Part shown: positions 51,128-62,606 of the stretch, piece after piece
How positions within the stretch are numbered: the stretch's first letter is position 1
Layout: every line of letters begins with the position of its first letter
Source: Phytoseiulus persimilis
Taxonomy: Eukaryota > Arthropoda > Arachnida > Mesostigmata > Phytoseiidae
Direction: 5' to 3'
Assembly: GCA_037576195.1 (NCBI GenBank)
Contig: CM075103.1
Span: forward strand, 8,370,001 to 8,434,000
DNA length: 64,000 nucleotides
The notes under the pieces: generated by a model
The model's input: only the letters and a program-made list of their open reading frames with translations
Told to the model about the DNA's origin: nothing
Database searches by the model: none
Made by a program: the position numbers and the translations under genes

Positions 51128-52318
51128 TTACGACGATTCAGTGTGGGTGACTGCGATCTCGATCTGCTCCTTGAGAGCCTGCTGGATTTTCGTCCAATCA
51201 AAGCTGGCTATTTTCGGAATTGCCTTCTTCAGAATATTGCAAGCATGTTGCGAAGATAACTTCAGATTCTCCATGACTACTCCAACCCCAACGTGCTCCT
51301 CGTGCTCGTGCCAGCAGTCGTAGTCTGTGGCGATGGCGAGCGAAGCGTAGGGAAGTGCTGAAATGAGCAATGAATATTTTTGGAACTCTATGAATTTTCC
51401 GAACCGTAGCAAACTCTACGAGGATGGCAAGATAACTCACCCAATTCTGCAGCGAGGACCACTTCAGGCACCATCGTCATATTGACGAGATCGGCGCCCC
51501 ACGAACGATACAGTTTGCTCTCCGCTTTCGACGAAAATCGTGGTCCTTCGATGCATACGACGGTTCCTTCGCGATGGCAAGTATGGTCAAGTTCAGCGCA
51601 CGTCTCGGCTGGAAATGTGTCTGCTTAGTTGTATGTCCGAAACCGAGAGCCTATCTCCGTCGGGAAAGGTGGAATCCATGTCAACCTTCAACATTCCGAG
51701 CATCGAAACATTCTCACCGATGATATCTCGCAGCTCTTTCGAGAAAGGTTCTGCCATGGGCACGTGACAAACTCCCCTGGGATGACGTCTTCCCCGTCGT
51801 AGAATGTTTGGAGTCGTTTTGAAGTCCGGTCAATGAATTGGTCAGGGACCACGAAGTCACCGGGTTTGATACACTGTGGAAGATCGATACCGGATCAAGC
51901 TGACGCTCTTCGGAATCGTACCACACCATGGCGCAAAAGTCTGACTGACCTCCCGTAAGCTGCCAGACGCCGTCGACACGACAATGTGCGTACACCCTTC
52001 TTCTTTCAGAGCCCACAGATTCGCTCTGTAATTCACGTTTGTCGGATTGATATCGTGCCGACGCCCGTGCCTCGAAACGATGACCACGTCGACTCCCTCG
52101 ATTATCCGATGATGAGGGCATCAGATGGCTGCAGGAAGTAGTCAATCATCATTGGACCATCGCGCAACGTAGCAATTAGGAGCGCATTCAGTCCTGCACG
52201 TATGGGAGTTCCGGGCTTACCTTTCCGAACGGCGTGTCCACGTACTTCTCCTGTCTTCCTTTAAGGAGGTCCGGTTTCTCCAGACGGTTCCTCCGATGAT
52301 CCCGATTTTCACCACCAT
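51128..52318 (-). CDS. MTAP: S-methyl-5'-thioadenosine phosphorylase, with three single-base gaps
   Basis: MTAP cleaves methylthioadenosine with phosphate to adenine and methylthioribose-1-phosphate, the first step of methionine salvage. Exons are 52318-52221, 52128-51950, 51873-51718, 51608-51441 and 51357-51128; with three missing bases allowed for, this gives 277 residues (human 283). Conserved parts are [83 protein letters not shown] and [12 protein letters not shown]. The frame is broken three times by apparent one-base deletions: after GIIGGT (about 52,288), after PSDALIIG (about 52,104) and after DGED (about 51,785). All splice sites and all residue blocks between the breaks are well kept. 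ATG 52318 follows an acceptor-like TTCCGCAG, so a 5' UTR exon may exist. It lies about 510 bp downstream of CLNS1A on the same strand. Confidence 0.92.
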
Positions 52319-52827
52319 CTGCGGAAACATGAATTCTGCGTGAGAGGCACCGTTGCTGCCCAGGTTTTCCGATTGATCGAAAAGAAAGGCCTTCGTAGGC
52401 TCGTGCGCCGCCGTAAAGAGTCTATGTCGTACACCCCTACGACAACAAAATTTGATCAGTCTGATGGAGCTGCCAAAAACGATCATTTTATTTCATGAAC
52501 CGGTGGTGCGCGAGCGGCGCAGCGCGAACTTGGAACACTTTAAAACGTTTCTGATGTCGGGAAAAATTGTGAGCAAATCTGTGTAAACTTTCGAGAACCA
52601 GGGCTTCCGATAGCAGCTCGTAAGATATTCGGAAGTTCCCGGAGCAGCCGGAAATGCGTATCCCTCATCGGCACCACGTTGTCTGTGAAGCGCGGCAGCT
52701 CAGGTCGGTAGCAAACTGCTGCTGGACAGAGATCAAAATACGAAGCCCTCCCTAATGGAATCCCTTTCACTTGTTGTCTCCTTCGGTGGCCCCTTCGATA
52801 TATGACAACAACCAGGAGTTTGTGTGC
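52319..52827. other. Spacer between CLNS1A and MTAP
   Basis: This 509-bp spacer must hold the CLNS1A 3' UTR and the MTAP promoter. A minus-strand AATAAA at 52487-52492 would end CLNS1A about 170 bases before the MTAP ATG. No other feature is seen. Confidence 0.5.
52487..52492 (-). terminator. CLNS1A polyadenylation signal
   Basis: AATAAA on the minus strand lies about 336 bases past the CLNS1A stop and before the MTAP start. Confidence 0.5.
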
Positions 52828-53794
52828 TTAGTCCGCATCGTCGAACTGGCCGTCCATGGGATGATCGTTGCCCGCGTCGCCTCCACCGTTTTCGTTGACC
52901 CCCTGTTCCTGCTCGGCCTCGTCTATGTCGTATTCGTCGCCATCGTCAGCTTCGGGCTCCGAATCTGAACAGGGGTCAGGATGTAGCGCTTGACAGTCGC
53001 TCATCGCTTTGTACATCGGCTCGAGGACGGCATCGGTTTCCGGAATAAATCGGATGGCTGTGGTCGGAGAACTGTCGGGATCGTCTTCGGCTTCGTCGTC
53101 GGATTCGTGGGTGCCTGGGGATCGGGTGGTGGAATGTTTCATCTCCCAGAGCTTTCTCTCGACCGTCACAGAGAAATGTGAAATGCGATCTTTCGCGGCT
53201 ACACGTTCCATGCCTCCGAGCAGTAGAACGTGAATGGATGTATGGATTGCTTGGGGCGCACTCGAGACTCACCGTTTCCGTTTCGATTCTCCCGCTGGCC
53301 ATCGAGGAGGTCCCCTTCGACCACGACGTAGAGACAAGGGACGCTGGTCAGAGCAGGGTCCCGCGTTACGGCGTGTAACTGGATGTGGAGGTACTCCAGC
53401 GAAAAGCCTGTTCCGTTCTCTGCTTGCCACGAAACGCGGCTCTCGCAGATGTACAGGGTGCCCTGAACGGAAATTGTGATGTTCAACTGGGAATCGTTAT
53501 TGAGAGCGACAAACCGAGCGGAACCGTCAGCAGCGTGGACCAAGTTTCGCAGCTGGAGCTCCCGCCATCCATGGAGTCAGCAGGTGGTGTCTCGAAACGA
53601 GGCGGGTCCCAAGCTCCCCGGGGCTGTCGCGAATGAGCCCTGACTTCCACAGCACAGAGGCGGAACTGAGAACAATTAACTCCAGCAATGCAACTCACCT
53701 TTCCGTAATCTTTGGTGGAAATAAAAGCTTGAGTGCCCGCTTGGCGGTGCCGAATGCCTTCTGTAGGCGGTTCAAAGTTTGTGCAAACAACCAT
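52828..53794 (-). CDS. CLNS1A: Methylosome subunit pICln
   Basis: pICln is the PRMT5-methylosome chaperone that holds Sm proteins before SMN-dependent snRNP assembly in the cytosol. Three exons, 53794-53699, 53462-53273 and 53213-52828, join in phase and give 223 residues (human 237). The PH-like fold is seen as GTLYICESRVSW, GFSLEYLHIQLHAVTRDP, LYVVVEGD. It is followed by acidic ESDDEAEDDPDSSPTTAIRF, the family segment MYKAMSDCQALHPDP, a long Asp/Glu tail (DDGDEYDIDEAEQEQG) and the typical end GQFDDAD. The start ATG 53794 gives VVCTNFEPPTEGIRH, aligning with the family's N terminus. The exon 3 acceptor (CTCGGAG) is the weakest junction. The frame is intact, in contrast to neighbouring MTAP. 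Confidence 0.93.
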
Positions 53795-55776
53795 ATTCCT
53801 CCGCCTGAACGTTTCGAGTCGGGGTACAGAATCCCTCTGAGGATCAAGGCGGAAAGCAAACGTTTTCGTTGAAATTCCGAGCGAGACAGTCTACCGAATG
53901 GTTGCGCGGAACACCTAACGTCCGCGGAAAAATGGCGTCAAGTAAACAAACAGCAGAAAAGAAAAGCCTCTCCACTTCATAGGCGTTCGCTCCTGTGATC
54001 GCCGCTACCCGGCTGACGAAAGTGATCGAGACTGTACTCTGGCACTTCGAGTATTCCCGAGGCAATCGAATTACTTTTTGCGGCTCTTTATCGAGATGGC
54101 AGACTTCTCGAGCAGAAATGTTTACGTTAACGCCGGGAGAGATTCGTTATCGCGCAAACGTTTGAGCAAAACAATCTCCCTGGATTCGTCTGTCCTAGGA
54201 AACCCCGATTCTCACGGGATCTGTCACTCACGCTGTCAAGAGGACGAAGTTCGAGCTTCTCAATCGAGAATTCCTAACAAATGGAGCAAGTTTCTGACCG
54301 TAATCAGTTGTTCGTCGAAAAGCGGGTGTCACAGCTTCAATTTGTTCCACCGAGCAGCGTCGACCGTAGACTGTTAGGCTAAGCTTGACTCCGGTCAGCT
54401 GAACTCTACGACCATGACTCAATATCCTCTAAACTGACGGGATGAGAAGTCCGAGTGCAGCGTGTTCAGCTCGTTCACGGAGCTCATTCGTGTCGAGTCG
54501 TATCACGCTCGGTCCATCATCCACGAGGCAACCTAAGCCCGCGAGCCTTCTCCATCGGTTTGGGCTAATCTAGACAGAGACTGGATGGTACTCCGGTGTC
54601 GCTATTATAAGGACCTCATATCAACGCCTTGTGTCGCAAGGTTATCAATGGGAAAGATTCGGAAAGAGCCCGGATACCACCTTCAGAGACCGATTCGGCG
54701 GAGTCCCGGCACTCGGAAGTTGTTCTGCCGATCGGGTGTCCACCATGGCCAAAGCGCATTCGAGAGTTAATCCAGCGATCGGAGACTCTGCTCTAACATC
54801 ATTTACCGGAGTCCGGGATCCGGCGCAGACCGACCGGTCCTGAATTTGAATTTTCGGACCAGCCGTTCCGCATCGGACTGCCGGTCCGAATAATGATTTT
54901 CCAGACCGGCAAGCTGTTTCATGGGGGTCGGGTCGAACTTACGATTTCTGTATTCTGCCGAAAATACATCTCATATTCTCTCAAAGCCCGGTCGGCGACG
55001 CTCGACCAACGAAAAAATCGTCGGATCGAGCCGGCAACTTCATATTCGGGTATTTGGTACTCTCCGAGTGATTTCCTCCCGGGGAGGATAATCGATTCCC
55101 GTCTGGTTGAGGAGTCGGGACCAGACTCCTCTCCCCCAAGACATTCCGACTCGAAGACTTCCCGAGCCAGATGGCCGCAGAGCTCATGTTCGGAGACTCA
55201 TCGTGGGGTCTAGGTAGACCGATATTGAGCCGTTCTCTCGAAGAATGACGTTTGGTCAGAACAAACTTGGGCATATCGTTTGCCGACCTGAAATAGCCAC
55301 TCTGTATGATCAACTATCATCCGATGTTCACCAAAATCCTTTCCCGCGGCGGAAAGGAAGCGTGACGTCGAGATCGTTCCCTCGGGAAACGATCCTCCCG
55401 ATGGTGAGTCGAGCACGGTTCCTGATCTCGGAAAACTCTCGATCGAACTAGGACTTGGAAGGTCCCGAACAAAAACAGCCCGCTCCGACTTAGATCACCA
55501 TCGAGATATTGGCTACGGATTCAATTCGATCGATCTCGAAGTTTCCGGCGAGGGCAACTTACGCTTCACGCATTGCAATGCAGTGGTCGTCATGCCTGAG
55601 GGACTCAGAATCACATCGAGGTCAGAGAGAGCAGGAATGTGACCTTTCAGGCCACCTCACTCCACCGTGTCCAGAGATTTTTTTTTACTCGGAAGTGAGA
55701 GGAGTCCATCGGAAGAGAACTGGATTGGATTTCTTCCGGTGCAAGAATTGCCGCAAATGGAGTGTTGTGTCCGAAG
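53795..55776. other. Intergenic, CLNS1A promoter side
   Basis: No gene is recognised. The CLNS1A promoter should be close to 53.8-53.95 kb. Frames of 60-110 codons on both strands show no motif. Confidence 0.5.
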
Positions 55777-56747
55777 TAGGCTTTACAACGGTTATTTAAC
55801 CGCGGTTAATAACCGCGGTTATAACCGCATTCAACCGCGATTTCCCGAAACGTATGGTTTTCTGAGAAGGCGTCGTGTCTGATGAGCGTTCTCTGGCTGG
55901 GGATATGGAATTGGACCCAAGGAATTGAAGATAAATGAATCAGTTCTGGAACTGTGGCATCTTGTGTGACGAGCCCCGTTAAGCGAAGTTCGCACACGCT
56001 TCCGAAAGCCGGACCCGGCTAGCAATCATACCTGGACATATCACTCATCAGCTGCAGCCTCTTCATGTCCCCATGAGCTCTGCGCATCTGCGGTAGGATC
56101 AAGAAACAGAGCACAGCGAAAGTAGCTATTGTGTGGGTCGATGGAAGAATCGCGATGAAGTCTCACCACAAAACGGGGATCTCTCATGCACTGGTCGGAA
56201 CCGAGAACATACGCCCTCTCTGAAGACCGCAACAATGTTATCGAAGCCAGGAGCAGTATTTGGAGTCAGACAAAAATTGGAAGCAGCTCAAAAGACGACC
56301 TCGAGGATTCCTGATAGAAAAAACGGGATAATCAGGACGTTGAATTTACGTGAGTCATCCCAACTCAACAAAGGAGCATGCCTTTGCGCACTCTTTGCTC
56401 GTGAAACCGTGCAGAAATCGGCGCCAGTTCCACATTCCAGAGTTTGCAACACTTCCTCAGCGGATGGTGAGGAGTTGTAACAAACGAGTCTTTATGAGAT
56501 GTGTTTTGAGATGTCGAGGATATCGAGGAAATGTGGTATCTCTCCTCCGTCTTCGGCTATGACTCGTTTCAATATGATTAGGCGTGAAAACGATGGTATC
56601 GGTGTAGGATCTGTTCCGAATCATGTCTCCGGGCACTCTTCCATATAACCGCGAGCAACCGCGGTTCTCGGTCCTAATTTTGCGGTGAACCGCTATCGGT
56701 TAATCGTTACCGCGGTTATTCAGAAATGCGGTTATTTGCAGAGCCTA
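55777..56747 (+). mobile_element. Non-autonomous hAT-superfamily element, 971 bp, with 8-bp target duplication
   Basis: The left end begins TAGGCTTTACAACGGTTATT. The right end, reverse-complemented, begins TAGGCTCTGCAAATAACCGC; the outer 12 bases match at 10 positions. Both ends are full of AACCGC/GCGGTT palindromes. Perfect direct repeats GTCCGAAG flank the element at 55769-55776 and 56748-56755. An 8-bp duplication is the hAT signature. There is no long reading frame inside, so it depends on a transposase from elsewhere. Confidence 0.85.
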
Positions 56748-56755
56748 GTCCGAAG

Positions 56756-57426
56756 GAATCAGAATGGATGGAGCTAATAAGAAAAAACAAACAATGGGTG
56801 GCTGCAAAAGTTCTGGGCCCCTGATTTCAATCGCTCAAAGACTGCCGCCTCGGAGGGTGACGGCTCCAGCGGGCGCCAGCTGTCTCTATTTGAAGTTCAT
56901 CCACGAACTCCTGAATGATCCCGAGCCTGAGCGAACAGTATGTCTCCCAAGAGTTGAGGATATGTGGGTGATACTGACACCCCGCAGTTCTGGACGCCAA
57001 AAACTTGACGAGGGAGAAGTTCGAAGAGGAAATTCGAGATACTCGCACATTGTCTGGGAGGCCTGGCCGGGAAGCTTTCGATCGGCGCGGCCGTCGATGA
57101 GGAAAAGAAGCGTCGCTTGTGCTCTCCGTCTCGTTCGAAGTTTATTCACAGCAAGTCGCGTAATCTCAGAAAGCTCCGAGTTCAAGACGAGCAGAGCTTG
57201 ACCAAATCACAGTTCCGAGCTTTTGATTCTAGCAAAGTCACGAAGTCCGCCGCGTCGCAGATCGCCTCCTTGCACTCGCTGAGCTTGACCAACTGAAAAC
57301 GCATGCGACGGGTCTATGAGAGACCAGGAATAATGCTCAATAACAACTGAGCTGATTCTTACTGACGAGATGGCTGCGGCGACACCACCGCGTGTGATTG
57401 GCATGTGGCACGACGCATCCATTATT
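56756..57426. other. Intergenic, MINPP1-like 3' side
   Basis: A minus-strand AATAAA at 57141-57146 could end the MINPP1-like transcript. No gene is recognised otherwise. Confidence 0.45.
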
Positions 57427-59628
57427 TCATGAAATTCTGATTGTGTGTCGGGGCAGATCTCTCGATTTTCTGTCGACGGATTTGCCAAATCTGACCGTCG
57501 GGTTTTTCACCTTTTCGTTCAGGAGAACTGCGACCTTGTCCTGTTGCTCCCCGGGACACTTGTAATACACGGCGTTGAGATTGGCGTTGAAGGGGGAGAT
57601 GTTAGACAGGTTCCAGGCTCTCTTCGAGCAGTCTCGGTCGAACTCGCGAGCGATTCCCAGAAGCGTGACAAGTCTTTTCAGGGCGCCTTGGTTTCGAAAA
57701 TTTGATCGTTATTAATTGCGAACGCTGCGGAGTTCCCCTCTGGTAAGCATAACGAAGCGCAATCCATAGTTCCTCGGAGTGAATGTCTTTACCCGAGTGG
57801 CTGAAATGGAGCACAACGTTCGGTGGACCTTCAGTGTCGTTTGCAGCGGACCTTCTGTAAGAACGTCGTGAGCACAAGGATCACTGTATCGATTTCATGC
57901 TGCAATCGAATGACTCGGGAAATTTGGGGGATACGTGGGAGTCGAATCATTACTTGATATGGCTGAGCAAGTCTGCTGCTACAGGGCAAGCAACTTTCTC
58001 GTTGCGTGGTGTTCCGTATGAGTCCAAATCGAAAGACTCTGCGTCTTCATCCAAGTCCATCATCCGAAGGTCCTCCTCGGAGAAGAGCGCACACCAAGGC
58101 GAATTGCCGAAGGCGGCCATTTCGAATGCGCACTGATTCATGATCGTTCTCAGTTGTTCTGGGGCGAGATTGGATCTTTATCATGCCGCCGCGAATGTTA
58201 AAAGGATGCTCCGGTTTTGACTACTGAGCTGCACTCACTTTTTCTCAGATCGAACCCGAGCCGTTTCTCTATCGTTTTCTTGAAACTCTTGTAGGGCTTG
58301 CTGTCTCTCAGAGCCTCTCTCTGTGGCGAGGAATATTCGGCGCCTTTTGCCTGTGCAACATTTTCAGACGGAACAGATAGTTGGTTCGAGGGGCGGAACA
58401 AAGGATTCGAAGTAACAATCGCCGGCATGGTTTCTCGACCGAGCGTCTCTGAAGCACTGATAGTAGTAACGTCGTCTGAGCTCTCACCTGTAGCAAAGCT
58501 TCGCAAGTGTCCTGGAAGTTGTTCAGTGGATTCGTGAGGTTTCTCACTGACTTCCCGATCTCTTCGTTGTAGACAGCATCGCCGAACCACTCCTGAGACG
58601 GGGTCAGATCGAGATGGTTATTTCCACTGAACTCCAGGTCTACGTTGGGGAGCTGCAGCCTATAGCTGGAGCACCAGTCAGGAACTCACCCGCAAAAAAG
58701 TTTCGCCCGTCTCGAATGAGCGGTTCCCTCGCTCACTGAAATCCATGACGATATTCTGGAGCGGCTTCCTGTTCTCGAAGACGGTGACGAATCGTTTCCG
58801 GAGACGTTTCACTGAAGTGGACCCCAACTAGAATCATATGCAGAACCCAGCATTACGTAGGTCGAGATGGAAGCACGATCTCAGAGAAGCCCCACCCTGT
58901 TCACGAACGGCTTTCCGTCCGCTCTCTGTAGTGAGTCCGTCGAGCTCGAGAGTGAAAGGGTTCGTCCAGTTCAAAATGGCCTTGACATCCTTCTCGCACA
59001 TTTTACTCTGAGGGTTAAATGAAAACAATCGAGTTTATCCTTGCTGTGATGATCGGCTGAAGATTGCAGCCTTATCGACGATTCGAGCTTGACTCCCAAC
59101 CTTGTTGTCTTCGTCCGCGAGTTGTTCTTGAATATCCGGTAGGTGCGTGGAGGAAGCATTTATGTTCTTGTCTTTTGGATAGCGCGTCGTGTGACGTTGA
59201 AATATGTAGAAAAGCGATGGTCGGCAGCCATCTGTGAATATCGAGAGCGTTCGAAAACTGGGGACTTGGAACCAAGCTCCGCTGGAGTTTTGAGTCCACG
59301 CAGTATTCCCTGTACTACATCTGACAAAAACCAATATCGACTGCTAAATATGCATGATTCTGCAGGAAAGTATGGGGAGCTTAGCGGTTGCAATGACGAT
59401 CTCCTGAAAAAGACTGACTCTCCGCACGCCGGTAAATGCAGGATTCCAAGTTTTCTGATTATCTCCCTCCGAGTAGCTCCGAATCAACAGATCGAAATCA
59501 ACTCATGCCTCACGAACCTGGGATCGCAAGAGGGACGTCTGCCGCTTGGGCGAAGCGACTCACGGTGATGTCATAGTCCGATCGAGAACCGAATCGTTGA
59601 TATGATGGAACCGGACCGAAGCATACAT
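57427..59628 (-). CDS. MINPP1: Multiple inositol polyphosphate phosphatase 1-like protein (histidine phosphatase), 5' incomplete
   Basis: MINPP1 enzymes remove phosphates from InsP6 to InsP3 in the ER lumen or outside the cell. Exons placed are 59628-59564, 59231-59101, 59007-58896, 58811-58690, 58652-58488, 58350-58239, 58158-57954, 57854-57793 and 57686-57427. All agree in phase except the first pair, where one exon is probably missing; the signal-peptide exon is also unplaced. Matches are YQRFGSRSDYDIT (family FGTKTRYEDV), GCRPSLFYIFQRHTTRYP (active site), LELDGLTTESGRKAV, NRSFETGETFLR, DLEFSG, MNQCAFEMAAFGNSPWCALF, VVLHFSHSG, then LKRLVTLLGI, NANLNAVYYKCPG and VAVLLNEKV. Oddities: RHG of the catalytic motif is RHT, and the HAE proton-donor motif is HSG. 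The last 25 residues after LLNEKVKNP may be wrong; another frame there also looks coding. Family certain, activity doubtful. Confidence 0.8.
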
Positions 59629-59831
59629 CTGAAGAACAAGCTGAGTTAACAGACGCCTCCCGCAGACATCGGATGATGAGCGCGCTCCCGAAGGATGGCT
59701 GTTGAGTGCTAACCCTGGTCGACGACATTGTAGCTGAGGCACGCACAGATACCCTGGAGGACACATTTCGTCAGGAAGGTTGCACCCATGACCGACGCCG
59801 GAAAACGCCGCGATTCAGCGATGGATGTACG

Positions 59832-59879
59832 CTGCTCACATCGGCCTGAAGACGTCTGCTCACATCGGCCTGATGACGT
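59832..59879. repeat. Two tandem 24-bp units
   Basis: Two adjacent copies of a 24-base unit (starting CTGCTCACATCGGCCTGA) differ at a single position (GAAGACGT against GATGACGT). Confidence 0.85.
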
Positions 59880-60467
59880 CCGCCCACTCGCGTAATCCCC
59901 TAAGCCCCGCCTGATATTTTGGATTTTCACGTACACACGGTGGTACTGCGCAATGGTCCGCTCTCGGTGGACTTCTACGTGGTCGACAGGAGTGGAAAGA
60001 CAAGGACTTCCAACGCATCCATGGACCAGAATAGAAAAGGAGAGGCCATCGCTGGAGATAGGAAAACGGGCGGGACCAAAGACATTTATGTGGATTCACG
60101 GGAACTACGGTTGTTGGAGTGAGTGAGGCTCGAGCAAATACATGAGGTTGCTGCTGTTCCGAACAGCCGATATCGTCTGGATTTCCACAGGTATCTTCGA
60201 TGTGGGGAAAAATAATTCTCGTCAATTCATAGGGCTCGGAAACTCTTCGCATCGCCGCCGCCTTTCCACGAATGCAGCTGATTTAAAGATTTCATTCGCT
60301 GGCGACGATACAACCATGGTGTACAAATTGTGATCCATTCGTTCGTGATATCTTCAGAAGGAAGAACGCTTCCTCACTGCCGATTCGCGTGACCTGATTC
60401 AAGGTACCGAATAAGCGGACTTCATATCAAGTATGCATCAGCATATCAATATGTATAAACGAGAACC

Positions 60468-60486
60468 GTCTGTCTGTCTGTCTGTC
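60468..60486. repeat. (GTCT)n microsatellite
   Basis: Almost five perfect GTCT units lie in non-coding DNA upstream of PRPF8. Confidence 0.85.
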
Positions 60487-62606
60487 ATTAAAGCACACCT
60501 TTTATAGCGTCCCACTCGACATAGATGACTCAGGTCCCCGTGGACAAGACGCCTTCTGGCGGACGACACGATCATTAGCTTGACATGCGTTTCCCCGCTG
60601 TTACCTTCAGTATTTCACGAGAGTATCTTCCCCCATGACACGGCCGTCAGGCATTATGGGTGAGGTATAACCAACGCGAGAGCCTGCAATGGCGCTGAAT
60701 CCCCTGATATCATTTCGGTCAGGACGAGAATTTTCATAGACATCCGGAAGCCCCACGAGGCCCTGCCACGAAATACTCTTCTCCTTTTTGTCGGAACTGC
60801 TCCGTCCCAATTCGAGCTTCGTGAAATTTCGATGAGACATCTGAATCATCCCCGTTGGCGGCGGTCTAAAGAGTAGAACGAGTTTTTCAAAATAAGATAA
60901 CAAGTGATGACGAATAGCGGTAAAAAAAAATCGCGAGGAATATATTCAAGTGAGCTGAAACTCCACAGATATTGAGCCAGCCGAGCAAGCGATCACTGCA
61001 CATGCGCTCGGCCTAATCTGAAGTACTACTCCGAGAATGGTTTGGCTATCCTCATCTTAGCCCAGTGGTGAGCTCTAAATTCCTCCCGCAGGCCAGACCG
61101 CGGGCTGAGAAAGTTCCGACGGGCCACGGACGTCTAACATGTTCGGTACCAGATGGGTGTGAACTCTCACCATCCTGTTTTTCGAGATTCCCATTCGATG
61201 TTCCCGATGAGCATAATGTACTCTCAGTCACCACTCACCACTCATAAGAGGGTTGGCGAAACCCGACAATTTGGAACATGTTTCGTCAAGAACTCCGCAG
61301 CGACGTAAGAACTGAGATATGATCAGAGGTGGTCCCCGCTCCGGAATTTACCCCGTCACCTCACTGAGGGTTGAGCATACATTGCGGAAAACAATGATTG
61401 ATAAGAACGGTCGGAGAGACCGCTTGGGAGGCGTGACGAATCCCGAAATCCAGTATGAAGAGCGTCCCAAATTTTGAATTACCTCACCGAGAGCACGAGC
61501 TCTCTCAGCTTTCCTGAAATGGTATTGTTTCGCAAGGAACAGGATCGATGAAGTTCCTCGTTCTCGAACGAAATTCTTGGAGAGACGAGAGAGACACTTC
61601 ACTTGGTTTCTTATCAGTCCAAAGTACATAATATAATTTCATTTCTCTGTTCACTCAGTGTTTGGAACGTCCTGGATTCCAGTTCTCGAAAAGCGGTCAG
61701 TCCTGGAACATGGTCTCAGCGTCGCGGGCCACGGTTTTCCGCTACTGTCTGAGCCAAACGAAGACCGCAGTATTCAAATAAAAACCGTCCTCAATGGTCG
61801 AATTGGTCTAGAGACTGATCCGTGTCTATTCGTCCTCATCGTAAACGATGATCTCCAGCCAGAATTTCCAAACTTCAACAGCGTATAATATTCTGGGACC
61901 GCGCTGTAGAGACTCAGCACACCCTCACAGGATGCTCCTTTGCCGCCAAAAATTCAAAACGAGGATTTTTGAATGCTTGCGCCATGTTGTTGATTGTTGT
62001 GGTGGGCCGCGCTTCTGCTGTTCGGAGCACTAGCGCAGTGCGAGTAGTGAATGTTTCGAAAACGTTCCGATATTTTCACGGATTTTCGCTCCAAATAGAC
62101 ATTTTTGAAGCACTTCTTTCGTCGAGGTATGTCCACCCGCTTTGTTCGAGCATGGAGCGCCAAAGGATCGATCAAGCAATCGGTTTCTGTGAGCTTATTC
62201 CAGCGCGTTCGGTCTGACCGGCACATGCCTGTCGAGCGCCATTTTTCGGAGTTTGTCTTATCAGAAAACCTCTAAACGTTCCCCGGACCAGGAAGCGTCG
62301 TGGAGCTCACGGCGGGGTCACAGTTACTTGTTTCCTTTGAAGAACTTCGGGCTATTGTCATGAATTGAGTCCCAATCGGTTTCTGCACCGCACACTGATC
62401 TGAGGCCCAAACAAAGTTGACAGAATGGAAACAGCTTGGGCTTGCCGTCTTGGATAAGATCGATAGGAACGCCCATGATCCCTGCAGCCTCAATTCCTTC
62501 GCCGTTTTATGCGGTTCCGTTGCCGCATCTCAATCCTCGTTGCCAACCCCTAATGATCAAGCTGTTTGACTCAGTTGAATTCCACGCAGGAAGTGTCGAA
62601 TAAGTC

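Larger units (their letters stand above)
59629..62606. other. Intergenic between MINPP1-like and PRPF8 (divergent)
   Basis: The missing 5' exons of the MINPP1-like gene and the PRPF8 promoter and 5' UTR exon are expected here. The PRPF8 ATG is preceded by an acceptor-like CACGCAG at about 62583-62589. No further gene is recognised. It contains a 24-bp duplication (59832-59879) and a GTCT microsatellite (60468-60486). Confidence 0.5.

Noticed and set aside
60607-60903. 98-codon minus frame upstream of the MINPP1-like gene
   Set aside because: It could be a missing exon, but phase, motif and splice sites do not fit the family N terminus.
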